64,000 nt of DNA from a virus. Below are positions 26,901-34,321 of this stretch, in pieces (the stretch's first letter is position 1; each line of letters starts with the position of its first letter). The translations under genes were made by a program, and so were the position numbers. Location: positions 30,872 to 94,871 of the IMG/VR virus record IMGVR_UViG_3300022074_000012, one strand, 5' to 3'. The notes under the pieces are model-generated. The model searched no databases. It was given only the letters and a program-made list of their open reading frames with translations, and had not been told where the DNA came from.

Positions 26901-29900
26901 CATTATATGAAAATGATCCTATTTACAAAGAATACATGGGCATATATGATCAGATGGAAAAAAATGCAACACCAGAGGGTCAAGAACTTTTGAAACAACA
27001 ATATGAAGCACTTGAGTTTACTCTTCAAGGTTATGCTTCTAAATTTGTTGATACTGTTCTAGTACAACCAGGTGGAATAAATCCCTTTGGTTATGAAAAT
27101 ACATCAAATCAAGCAGTAACTTATGCAGGTAAAAAAGATGCACCTGCAGGAGTTTACTTTTGGGGTATGACAGATAGAGAACAATTTGAAATGGCTGGTG
27201 TTGATTTAGCAAAGTATGATGAAGCAGAAGCATTCGTAGAACCATATGAAATTGGAAATCTGTTTGGGTTTGTTGAGTCACAACCTGATTACATAGAGGC
27301 ACAAGCAGAAGATGATAGAACAATGGCAATTTATCAAGCTTCTAGTAATATATCAAATTCCGCTTGGGCATCATATGAAGCTCACGCAGACAAATATGCT
27401 GGAAGAGAATTTATTTTACCTCTTGAACAGGCAGAATATGATCGTGTGACAAAACGTGCAGAGGAACTTTATAAAACATATGAAGAGGCAGAGAATAAAT
27501 CATATGATGATATGATGACAATGTTAGATGCAAGTAGAAAGAGATCTGATATCTTTACCAAATATACAAATAAGATAGATGATTCATTCGACATCTTGAA
27601 TGGTGCAAAAGAAAAAAGAAATGAATATTGGGATAATTACGAACAAGAATTAAAATCAAAAATGGATGTGATTTTATCAAAAATTAATGGTGATTATGAT
27701 TATAATGAAGATTTAAGAGCTCTCGATCCACAAATTGAGGAACTGTTTAATCGTATTAATAAGCAATTCTTAAATCTTTATAATAATCTTGATGATATCT
27801 TAGCAGAACCAGAAGAAGGTCCTGAATTTGATCCATTTAAAGATGAACTCAAACCTGGTTTGGGTGCAGAGGATGGTGACGAACTTGCTTTGTTTGGTAA
27901 AAAACCACCTAATCCAGGTGAGAAACAAGGTCGTGCTACACATATTAATATCATCAATTGGTGGCAGAGTGGTGGAATGATGGGTAAGAAACCTGAAGGT
28001 TGGTCAGATCAGGATATTCAGAATTACATAAACAAATTTTATTTAAATAAATCATCATCAAAACCACAAGCATCATCAGATCCAAGAGCTGCATTTGCAG
28101 GAACTGGTGATGACGCAGCTACTTTTGCCTTTGATGGTACAGAACTTGCAAGTACATTTGATTTAATGAAGAGTGGTCAAGTTCCATATATGACAAAAGA
28201 TCAAATTGATAAAATATTAGTAAATCCAAAATTTCAAAAACTTCTTCAAGATGATCCAGATTTATTACCCATATTACAAAGAATGAGAGCAGGTAGATCA
28301 AGTAATGTTCAAGTTGCTCACTTTGTTCCAAGAGGTGATAACTTATCTGAAGTAATGTTGGTAAAGAAAACTAAGTTACAAAGACCAAAACAATTTTTCA
28401 AAGAACCAAATCAATTCTTTAATGTAAATGACATTAAACCTGAGTTCCCAGAGAACCCACCACCTAAGTTAGATCCGAATACAGGTATGCATCCTGAGTA
28501 TGGTAAGAAGGCAAAACGTTATGGTAAATTAGATCCAATCAGTGCTAACTCCATGCCTCCTACTGGTGATCCAGAGATAGATGCAGTGGTCAAAAAGCAG
28601 AAGACAAATGAATCTAAATTGTTTGAAAAACTTAAAAATAAATCTTTCTTTAATCAAGATGATATTAAACCAGAGTTTCCAGAGAACCCACCACCAAAAT
28701 TAGATTCTAAAACTGGTATGCATCCTCAGTATGGTAAGAAAGCAAATCGTTTTACAAAACTTGATCCAATTAGTGCTGATTCAATGCCACTAACTGGTGA
28801 TCCAGAGACAGACGCAATTGTAAAGAAACAAAAAAATAAAAAGAATTTTAAAGAGTGGTCACAACAACTTGATAGTATGTGGAAATCTGATTGGAAAAAT
28901 GAACTTAAAGAACAAATGACCACTTCTGATACTTTTATAACGATAATACCAGGTCAAGGTGATGTTGATTTAAACACTACTGGATTAGGTTACACTGAAG
29001 ACGGTATTCATCAACTTCAAAATATTGAGCCGATGACTAACGTTGATGATCCAACTAATGCTGGTAAAAAATTTGGAAGAACTCATGGTTATGGTGGTAA
29101 CACATATGGTGCTATAAACCAGTATGATACTCAAGCTAAAGCAGATGCAGGAATAGAGGGAACATATTGGGATCAAGCTGTTATTGGAGATTTACTCGAT
29201 GATAATAGTAATGTTCGATTATCTGACTATGTTTGGCCTTTTGATCGTGGTGCAACTCAGGCAGAATCTGATGCTGCTAGAGCTGCTTCAAAAGTTAGAG
29301 GACAGAATGATTGTTTCAGAGCAGTCTATCCAACAAATACTTTTGGAAATAGGCATAAAGCAACTCCAGTAATAACAAATACAACTGTCGGCACTGATGA
29401 TGATTATAATACGGCAGGTTTAAGTATTCAATTTGGCGCTGGAGCAGATACTAGAGCTCCCAAATTTTTTGTTCCAAACCCTGTGAATACATCAGAGATT
29501 GATACGGTACAGATTTTGGCATCCTTACCAGATTCAGACAGTATTACTTCAGCAGGAAGTCAATTGCAATTGTTTTACTGGTCAGGTGATAAACCAGGTT
29601 TCCAATCATTATATCCAGAAACCAGTGGTGGTTATCCATTTACAAAAAATCAAAACGATGGTTGGAGACCAATCGCCATGAAACCAAATGGTGAGACAGA
29701 TAGTTCTGTAAGTAGTAATCTTATTGATATAATAAAACCTGCAGACTACTTGGGTCATGGAGTGATAAATAAATTTTCTATCAAAATTCCTGAGTGGTGT
29801 AGAACAACAAGCACACGATTTATGTATGTTCAGTTAAACGGGAGTGGGAGTCGTGATAGATTACGAATATATTCAATAGGATATCAAAGAAGAAATGGAA

Positions 29901-30322
29901 TTACAATTAATACAACTTTAGAGGATGATATATCATCAGCATATGTAAGGGCGGGTATTAACAGTAATCTTACCTCAGCGGAAAGGAAGAAAAAATTGGA
30001 GGAAAGATTGAGAGCCTCTAGAGAATATATGCTTAAATCATTAGGTTTCGCAGATCTATTTAATGATGAAATAAAGATCTCTGATGTTGTAAGTAATACT
30101 TTTGACTACGAAGCAGTGATGCAGGGTTCAGGAAAATTTGGTAACTCAAGATTTAATGATCTTGTAAGTTTAGAAAAAAGACAGAAAGCAGCTGGAATAA
30201 GAAAACCACAACAAACTAAAAGGAGAGGTAAATTTAGAGGATACCAAAGAACAGGTAGAGATTCAAAGGGAATGACCACACGAGCAAGAGTAAATCCAAA
30301 TGATATTATTGGTTCAATCTAG
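23999..30322 (+). CDS. Very large probable virion structural protein
   Basis: 2107 aa. Lys/Glu-rich coiled-coil start (residues 1-45), then a beta-rich domain (~56-281) starting MTTSDV. The related domain at ~1640-1986 (MTTSDT ... SSAYVRAG) repeats the same order: IDT-type strand, Y/FSIxxPEwxR, xxYQRR. Between them are Pro/Glu/Ser-rich and helical segments, including paired repeats REDFPMGRSGAKKYSDA/RDDFPNTISGDKQYQDA and two copies of IKPEFPENPPPKLD...GMHPxYGKKA. The C-terminus is basic. A late promoter precedes it, so a tail or capsid role is likely; no exact family recognised. Confidence 0.65.
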   Translation: MGKFSKIFHHIESKDLRNKHEQKKVAKIQEEKKKKEFKKYLVSTMETKKYNWREGMTTSDVSTISVEKLPGDGDVISVDTIDSASYEGTTGIISDGDNLGANVGTEIRDSGTGNGSDGGFNVGGQYLAFQGTGTGDNNSRFASLSPIDTSQVDTLTITAIVGNDVNGGEDPDLASECLFVMYKTPAMANAQFLLLKPDGSAGEGSGIIITTPLSHNGGLNNYSISVPEYARAEGTQFVLLQNFNSGVGFDHFGVTKINFQRKAPMNVVVPLDNPEASSFIRSAPPKSTSTPKKRKKAVDDKLQASDDYTGSRFGDEFPGREVRVGGEDPFASAKIGDDVEPSPQSKDDVKKTFAASRLKSALGKPESKPTTSPEEKLADILKTTILKPNQPKSGKDLSTFKSDGENKKTEVAVSTEARNSVKNSPEISEMIKGMTAEQKKAAIEKMYPEKAQEILDTADNNVIKSALEQGISATVVDGIAEITQPLIGAKTSANAFNEYNDFLGKVAKDPNTPGATYENPVNMSNQIEKADMNDLTTTINSGNYQSIVNSIRATNDENAQKELKKQLESMISDTIGNNFGLDNFMHNNVKVNLPHLLETGKTKLTKGYKFTTGGSIEGIETATSWDDGWFYGAKLISDALGLEYDTLGTGKVPFPQTFNVGGIDFAPGNIINIPVWTATTFGPAIIAKLGLTNTKNFDNSSYKSPMMFYEVDVPGKYSVDSKGNTIQSAKPSAAEQIKKTVSNVLNQGKEVVSNLFSFGAEDENAPQREDFPMGRSGAKKYSDAMKLYNAAKSVSDSSEASGIDSTEYGMDPARYWETLPFPPLSDENAALIAAAKSGGDAEMDALAKAHAEMMKQEIIAMQKAEAGGASPESLMALSVKQYEKRKPLEDALEIDSPVPPMPSEPIEPDRDDFPNTISGDKQYQDAKKAFDAKQASKEISELSNEDAQNRVFEIYDEDSDLFNQLYDPLYENDPIYKEYMGIYDQMEKNATPEGQELLKQQYEALEFTLQGYASKFVDTVLVQPGGINPFGYENTSNQAVTYAGKKDAPAGVYFWGMTDREQFEMAGVDLAKYDEAEAFVEPYEIGNLFGFVESQPDYIEAQAEDDRTMAIYQASSNISNSAWASYEAHADKYAGREFILPLEQAEYDRVTKRAEELYKTYEEAENKSYDDMMTMLDASRKRSDIFTKYTNKIDDSFDILNGAKEKRNEYWDNYEQELKSKMDVILSKINGDYDYNEDLRALDPQIEELFNRINKQFLNLYNNLDDILAEPEEGPEFDPFKDELKPGLGAEDGDELALFGKKPPNPGEKQGRATHINIINWWQSGGMMGKKPEGWSDQDIQNYINKFYLNKSSSKPQASSDPRAAFAGTGDDAATFAFDGTELASTFDLMKSGQVPYMTKDQIDKILVNPKFQKLLQDDPDLLPILQRMRAGRSSNVQVAHFVPRGDNLSEVMLVKKTKLQRPKQFFKEPNQFFNVNDIKPEFPENPPPKLDPNTGMHPEYGKKAKRYGKLDPISANSMPPTGDPEIDAVVKKQKTNESKLFEKLKNKSFFNQDDIKPEFPENPPPKLDSKTGMHPQYGKKANRFTKLDPISADSMPLTGDPETDAIVKKQKNKKNFKEWSQQLDSMWKSDWKNELKEQMTTSDTFITIIPGQGDVDLNTTGLGYTEDGIHQLQNIEPMTNVDDPTNAGKKFGRTHGYGGNTYGAINQYDTQAKADAGIEGTYWDQAVIGDLLDDNSNVRLSDYVWPFDRGATQAESDAARAASKVRGQNDCFRAVYPTNTFGNRHKATPVITNTTVGTDDDYNTAGLSIQFGAGADTRAPKFFVPNPVNTSEIDTVQILASLPDSDSITSAGSQLQLFYWSGDKPGFQSLYPETSGGYPFTKNQNDGWRPIAMKPNGETDSSVSSNLIDIIKPADYLGHGVINKFSIKIPEWCRTTSTRFMYVQLNGSGSRDRLRIYSIGYQRRNGITINTTLEDDISSAYVRAGINSNLTSAERKKKLEERLRASREYMLKSLGFADLFNDEIKISDVVSNTFDYEAVMQGSGKFGNSRFNDLVSLEKRQKAAGIRKPQQTKRRGKFRGYQRTGRDSKGMTTRARVNPNDIIGSI
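28432..28835 (+). repeat. Two direct in-frame repeats inside the 2107-aa gene
   Basis: Two ~175-bp units (28432-28607 and 28660-28835) each encode DIKPEFPENPPPKLD, then GMHP, YGKKA, KLDPISA, SMP, TGDPE, VKKQK. About 80 percent of residues agree by eye, so it is a recent tandem duplication in coding sequence. Confidence 0.85.
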
Positions 30323-30339
30323 ATAAGTAGTTATACTTA

Positions 30340-30368
30340 TTGACATCTGTGTAAAGTTTTGTTAATAT
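30340..30368 (+). promoter_or_regulatory. Sigma-70-type promoter of psbA
   Basis: TTGACA (30340-30345), a 17-nt spacer and TAATAT (30363-30368). Start expected near 30375, giving a leader of about 180 nt before the psbA ATG. Confidence 0.75.
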
Positions 30369-30373
30369 AAATA
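30366..30373 (+). promoter_or_regulatory. T4-type late promoter overlapping the psbA promoter
   Basis: TATAAATA, an exact late consensus, sharing three bases with the host-type -10 box. It would give nearly the same transcript start in the late phase. Confidence 0.65.
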
Positions 30374-30378
30374 CAACA

Positions 30379-30555
30379 GTGAGGGTTTCCTCACCATTAG
30401 AAAGGACTCGAAATTATCGTAACCCTGACTACACAACTGCTCCCAACCAAGACCTCTGTAGGCAGTATAATACCTCGTCTTTCATATCCAGTAGTGAGGG
30501 ATTACTGGAAATAAATATCGCATCTTCCCTGATGCCCTATTTAAACGTCTTACTA
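30379..30555 (+). promoter_or_regulatory. Structured psbA 5' leader
   Basis: About 177 nt without a convincing gene. Hairpin 1 (30379-30394) has arms GTGAGG/CCTCAC with loop GTTT at the very 5' end. Hairpin 2 (30487-30509) has arms TCCAGTA/TACTGGA and a 9-nt loop holding GTGAGG (30494-30499). CCTCAC at 30389-30394 can therefore pair with either GTGAGG copy. PhotoRC RNA motifs are described upstream of psbA in cyanobacteria and cyanophages; membership here is inferred, not tested. The frame is open through to psbA, but the extra 59 residues are not D1-like. Confidence 0.6.
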
Positions 30556-31644
30556 ATGACAACTCTTTCAAAACAAGGCAGACAACAAGGTCTGTTAGCA
30601 GGCTGGCCACAGTTCTGCGAATGGGTAACATCAACAAACAACAGAATTTACGTTGGTTGGTTTGGTGTCCTAATGATTCCATGCTTACTCGCAGCAGCAG
30701 CATGTTTCATCGTTGCTTTCATAGCAGCACCTCCAGTCGATATCGACGGAATCAGAGAACCAGTAGCGGGTTCTTTCTTGTATGGTAACAACATCATCTC
30801 TGGTGCAGTTGTTCCTTCATCAAACGCTATAGGTCTACACTTCTACCCAATCTGGGAAGCAGCAACAGTAGACGAATGGTTATATAACGGTGGTCCTTAC
30901 CAGTTAGTTATTTTCCACTTCCTAATCGGAATCTCTGCTTACATGGGCAGACAGTGGGAACTATCATACAGATTAGGTATGAGACCTTGGATATGTGTAG
31001 CATATTCAGCACCTGTATCTGCAGCATTTGCAGTATTCTTAGTATACCCATTCGGTCAGGGATCTTTCTCAGACGGAATGCCACTAGGTATCTCAGGAAC
31101 CTTTAACTTCATGTTCGTATTCCAAGCAGAGCACAACATCCTAATGCACCCTTTCCATATGGCAGGAGTAGCAGGAATGTTCGGAGGATCTTTATTCTCA
31201 GCAATGCACGGTTCTTTAGTTACATCTTCTCTAATCAGAGAGACAACTGAGCAAGAGTCTCAGAACTATGGTTACAAGTTCGGACAAGAAGAAGAAACAT
31301 ACAACATCGTAGCAGCACACGGTTACTTTGGTCGTCTTATCTTCCAGTATGCTTCATTCAACAACTCAAGAAGTTTACACTTCTTCCTAGCAGTATTCCC
31401 TGTAGTCTGTGTATGGTTAACCTCTATGGGTATCTGTACAATGGCATTCAACCTTAACGGTTTCAACTTCAACCAGTCTGTAGTAGACGCAAATGGTAAG
31501 ATTGTACCAACATGGGGAGATGTTCTTAACAGAGCAAACTTAGGAATGGAAGTAATGCATGAGAGAAATGCACACAACTTCCCACTTGACCTTGCTTCAG
31601 CAGAGTCAACAACAGTTGCTTTAACAGCACCTGCAATCGGTTAA
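30556..31644 (+). CDS. psbA: Photosystem II reaction-centre protein D1
   Basis: 362 aa from the ATG at 30556 ([10 protein letters not shown]). It covers the full five-helix D1: [49 protein letters not shown], the redox Tyr in [40 protein letters not shown], and the C-terminal [12 protein letters not shown] with a processing extension. Gln in GRQWE corresponds to Gln130 of the low-light D1:1 form. By known biology it replaces turned-over host D1 during infection. No intron is present. Followed by a terminator. Confidence 0.98.
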   Translation: MTTLSKQGRQQGLLAGWPQFCEWVTSTNNRIYVGWFGVLMIPCLLAAAACFIVAFIAAPPVDIDGIREPVAGSFLYGNNIISGAVVPSSNAIGLHFYPIWEAATVDEWLYNGGPYQLVIFHFLIGISAYMGRQWELSYRLGMRPWICVAYSAPVSAAFAVFLVYPFGQGSFSDGMPLGISGTFNFMFVFQAEHNILMHPFHMAGVAGMFGGSLFSAMHGSLVTSSLIRETTEQESQNYGYKFGQEEETYNIVAAHGYFGRLIFQYASFNNSRSLHFFLAVFPVVCVWLTSMGICTMAFNLNGFNFNQSVVDANGKIVPTWGDVLNRANLGMEVMHERNAHNFPLDLASAESTTVALTAPAIG

Positions 31645-31666
31645 TTTCTTAACTGATATTCAATCT

Positions 31667-31688
31667 AGGCACCTTCGGGTGCCTTTTT
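31667..31688 (+). terminator. Rho-independent terminator after psbA
   Basis: Arms AGGCACC/GGTGCCT with loop TTCG and five T. It separates psbA from psbD; no promoter is obvious in the 15 nt left before psbD, so read-through may set the D1:D2 ratio. Confidence 0.85.
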
Positions 31689-31702
31689 CATAGGAAAAAT
31701 TA

Positions 31703-32779
31703 ATGGTAGCATCTACTTTACAAGCACCTACAAGGGGTTGGTTTGATGTTCTTGATGACTGGTTAAAGAGAGATCGTTTCGTATTCATCGGATGGTCTGG
31801 TCTTATACTTTTACCTTGTGCTTACCTTTCTATCGGAGGTTGGTTCGTTGGAACTACTTTCGTAACAAGTTGGTATACACATGGTATTGCATCTTCATAT
31901 CTTGAAGGAGCAAACTTCTTAACAGCAGCAGTGTCAACACCTGGCGATGCAATGGGTCATAGTCTTATGTTCCTCTGGGGACCTGAAGCACAAGGTTCAT
32001 TCGTTCGTTGGTTACAACTCGGTGGACTCTGGAACTTCGTAGCACTTCACGGTGTGTTCGGACTCATAGGTTTTATGTTAAGGCAGTTTGAAATTGCAGG
32101 TCTTGTTGGGATTCGTCCTTACAATGCACTTGCATTCTCAGCAGTTATCGCAGTCTTCACTAGCATCTTTTTAATCTACCCACTAGGGCAGCATAGTTGG
32201 TTCTTCGCACCTTCATTTGGTGTCGCAGCAATCTTTAGATATATCTTATTCATTCAAGGTTTCCACAATATAACTCTTAACCCATTTCATATGATGGGTG
32301 TAGCAGGTATATTAGGAGGAGCACTACTCTGTGCAATACATGGAGCAACTGTTCAGAATACTTTGTATGAAGACACATCAATCTATACTGATGGTAAGGT
32401 TCAGAGTTCTACATTCAGAGCATTTGATCCTACACAGGAAGAGGAAACTTATAGTATGATTACAGCAAACAGATTCTGGTCACAGATATTTGGTGTTGCT
32501 TTTTCAAACAAAAGATTCTTACACTTCCTTATGTTGTTCGTACCTGTGATGGGTATGTGGACATCATCAATCGGTATCGTAGGTCTAGCACTTAACTTAA
32601 GAGCATACGATTTCGTATCTCAAGAGATAAGAGCAGCAGAAGACCCAGAGTTCGAGACTTTCTATACAAAGAACATTCTTTTAAACGAAGGTATGAGAGC
32701 ATGGATGTCTTCAGTTGACCAACCTCACGAGAACTTTGTGTTCCCAGAGGAAGTATTACCTCGTGGTAATGCACTCTAA
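31703..32779 (+). CDS. psbD: Photosystem II reaction-centre protein D2
   Basis: 358 aa. Full D2: [55 protein letters not shown], the redox Tyr in [51 protein letters not shown] and the end [12 protein letters not shown]. It has about seven extra residues in the D-E stromal loop ([11 protein letters not shown] between YED and STFRAF) relative to my memory of host D2. Pairs with D1 in the photosystem II core. Confidence 0.97.
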   Translation: MVASTLQAPTRGWFDVLDDWLKRDRFVFIGWSGLILLPCAYLSIGGWFVGTTFVTSWYTHGIASSYLEGANFLTAAVSTPGDAMGHSLMFLWGPEAQGSFVRWLQLGGLWNFVALHGVFGLIGFMLRQFEIAGLVGIRPYNALAFSAVIAVFTSIFLIYPLGQHSWFFAPSFGVAAIFRYILFIQGFHNITLNPFHMMGVAGILGGALLCAIHGATVQNTLYEDTSIYTDGKVQSSTFRAFDPTQEEETYSMITANRFWSQIFGVAFSNKRFLHFLMLFVPVMGMWTSSIGIVGLALNLRAYDFVSQEIRAAEDPEFETFYTKNILLNEGMRAWMSSVDQPHENFVFPEEVLPRGNAL

Positions 32780-32806
32780 ACCAAAAACCACTTTTAATTT
32801 ACATTT

Positions 32807-32837
32807 ACCTCGGAAAAAATTTCGGGGTATTTTTTTG
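32807..32837 (+). terminator. Rho-independent terminator after psbD
   Basis: Arms ACCTCG/CGGGGT (one G-T pair), an A/T-rich inner stem, and a T-tract of seven T. Confidence 0.75.
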
Positions 32838-32864
32838 TCTATTAGACTTTTTTATAGATAAAAT

Positions 32865-33122
32865 ATGATCTTAGAAGAAGCCTGTCATTCTCTTAAACTT
32901 GAATGTGCCCTTAGAGATTTGGGGTTTGTGGATATTGGGTGGAAATGTGTAGCACATGCAGGAATATTTTTCGTTCAACCAATCGGAATACCCGATGATC
33001 CAGAGGGAGACTTACTAGGATTCTCTTTAACATTACCTAATACACATGATATGCGGAGAGTTCGTTTGATGCGAACTGCAAAGCAAGCATTAGATTATGC
33101 AGAAGGAAAAAATGGATATTGA
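32865..33122 (+). CDS. Unknown small protein
   Basis: 85 aa, soluble, beginning MILEEACHSLKLECALRDLG. Alternating beta/alpha look, with CVAHAGIFFVQPIGIPDDPEGD in the middle and a basic helix at the end (MRRVRLMRTAKQALDYA). No family recognised. Its last codons overlap the next gene by 11 nt. Confidence 0.65.
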   Translation: MILEEACHSLKLECALRDLGFVDIGWKCVAHAGIFFVQPIGIPDDPEGDLLGFSLTLPNTHDMRRVRLMRTAKQALDYAEGKNGY

Positions 33123-33465
33123 CTTTGAATTAGAAACTCAACACTTATTTTTAATTGAAAGAGTTTGTAGAGCATGTGGCAAAGAGAAGAATTTAATTGC
33201 AGACTTTTATAAATGTCGTCCTGATGCAACAAAGATATCCTCTTATGCATACGAATGTAAAGAGTGTACTCGTGATCGTGTGAGAGAATATGAGAATAAA
33301 ATTAAGAAGAAATATAATATTGGTGCATGTATAATCTGTAAAGAAACAAACACAAAAGTGTCAAACAATGTGTGTTCAAACTGCGAAAAAGGATTGAAAG
33401 GGTTTAAACATAATGTTGACACCCTCAAAAATGCCATGCTATACTTAGATGAAAGTAATAAATAA
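33112..33465 (+). CDS. Degenerate endonuclease VII (gp49)-like zinc protein
   Basis: 117 aa from the ATG at 33112, which has a strong AGAAGGA upstream; an in-frame ATG at 33097 is less well placed. Four CxxC pairs (C19/C22, C49/C52, C73/C76, C88/C91). The order CRACGKEK...YECKECTRDRVREYE...CIICKE...CSNCEKGLKGFKHNVDTLKNAMLYL matches the recombination endonuclease VII family, including the usual C-terminal helix. The catalytic DHxH normally found between the last two CxxC pairs is absent, so it is probably catalytically dead. Confidence 0.65.
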   Translation: MDIDFELETQHLFLIERVCRACGKEKNLIADFYKCRPDATKISSYAYECKECTRDRVREYENKIKKKYNIGACIICKETNTKVSNNVCSNCEKGLKGFKHNVDTLKNAMLYLDESNK

Positions 33466-33487
33466 ATTTTAACTTACAAAGGATTTT

Positions 33488-33628
33488 ATGGCTAACGATC
33501 TCTGGCACGATATGAGTGTTCTTAATTCACTATATGAAGAACTCATGTGGGACAACCAAGATGATATTCAATTTAGAATTGAAGACGAAAGAATTGTAAT
33601 AAGAAACGTAACAGTCGAGAATGAATAA
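33488..33628 (+). CDS. Unknown small acidic protein
   Basis: 46 aa (MANDLWHDMSVLNSLYEELM...), acidic, soluble. Preceded by AATAAATA at 33459, a possible late promoter, and overlaps the next gene by 8 nt. No family recognised. Confidence 0.55.
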   Translation: MANDLWHDMSVLNSLYEELMWDNQDDIQFRIEDERIVIRNVTVENE

Positions 33629-33872
33629 ACCTTATGATGATTCCAACTGGAGAGAGGAATACAAAGCATTTACATCCAATAAAAGATACCTTGAATTACT
33701 TGAGAATGGACCTCATAGTCTTTCTCAGGCATGGTTATTAGGTGCTTTGCATAATGAATGGAAAAGAATCAAAGGATATAAAGATGAATACCCAGAAGAA
33801 AACAAGGGTCAATTACAATCCTCTCTTTCAGAATGGGAAGAAAATATAAAAAAATATCAAAACGATAAATAA
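33621..33872 (+). CDS. Unknown small protein
   Basis: 83 aa, hydrophilic and helical, rich in Trp, Tyr, Lys and Glu (MNKPYDDSNWREEYKAF...). No family recognised. Confidence 0.65.
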   Translation: MNKPYDDSNWREEYKAFTSNKRYLELLENGPHSLSQAWLLGALHNEWKRIKGYKDEYPEENKGQLQSSLSEWEENIKKYQNDK

Positions 33873-33891
33873 TGGCAAGTCGCAATCACGT

Positions 33892-34263
33892 ATGACAATT
33901 TTATCCTCTCCTCAACAGTATTTGTTTAATTTGGAAACTACAAGTTCACAAGAAGCAAAAAGGTTATGGAGGCGAAAGATAAAGGAGACATGGGATTATG
34001 AGTGTGCTTATTGTGGATCAGATAATCACTTAACAATAGATCACATTGTTCCTCGTTCAAAAGGAGGAGCAGACTTTACAAAGAATGTAGTATGCTGCTG
34101 TCATTCCTGCAATCAAGATAAGTCGCATACTCCGTGGGAAGAATGGTATTTCTCTCAGGAGTTTTTTAGTAATGAGAGATACGAAAAGATAAAAGAATGG
34201 ATGGAACCAGAGCCTCCAACTAACTTATTTGCTTATCGACCAAGACGGAATAATGCAACTTGA
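33892..34263 (+). CDS. HNH endonuclease
   Basis: 123 aa. Zinc pair C38-xx-C41 (CAYCG), catalytic DH at 50-51 (LTIDHIVPRSKGG), N65, and the second pair CHSCNQDKS at 70-77: a complete HNH fold. Free-standing, not in an intron. Its place downstream of psbA/psbD recalls the homing endonucleases known next to cyanophage psbA. A late promoter for the fibre array follows it. Confidence 0.88.
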   Translation: MTILSSPQQYLFNLETTSSQEAKRLWRRKIKETWDYECAYCGSDNHLTIDHIVPRSKGGADFTKNVVCCCHSCNQDKSHTPWEEWYFSQEFFSNERYEKIKEWMEPEPPTNLFAYRPRRNNAT

Positions 34264-34270
34264 ATAAATA
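34263..34270 (+). promoter_or_regulatory. T4-type late promoter
   Basis: AATAAATAACTAAAA overlapping the stop of the HNH gene, about 55 nt before the ATG at 34322; carries the full extended TAAATAACTAAAA motif. Confidence 0.6.
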
Positions 34271-34321
34271 ACTAAAAGGTAGTATATACTGCTTTATTTT
34301 GGTACATACCGAATGAAATAA

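Noticed and set aside
30379-30555. In-frame GTG-started extension that would make D1 421 aa
   Set aside because: The added 59 residues do not resemble D1, the stretch contains clear hairpins at the predicted transcript start, and ATG 30556 gives the normal D1 length.
30556-31644. Possible group I intron in psbA, as in some cyanophages
   Set aside because: The D1 reading frame is continuous and complete; the HNH gene is separate and downstream of psbD.
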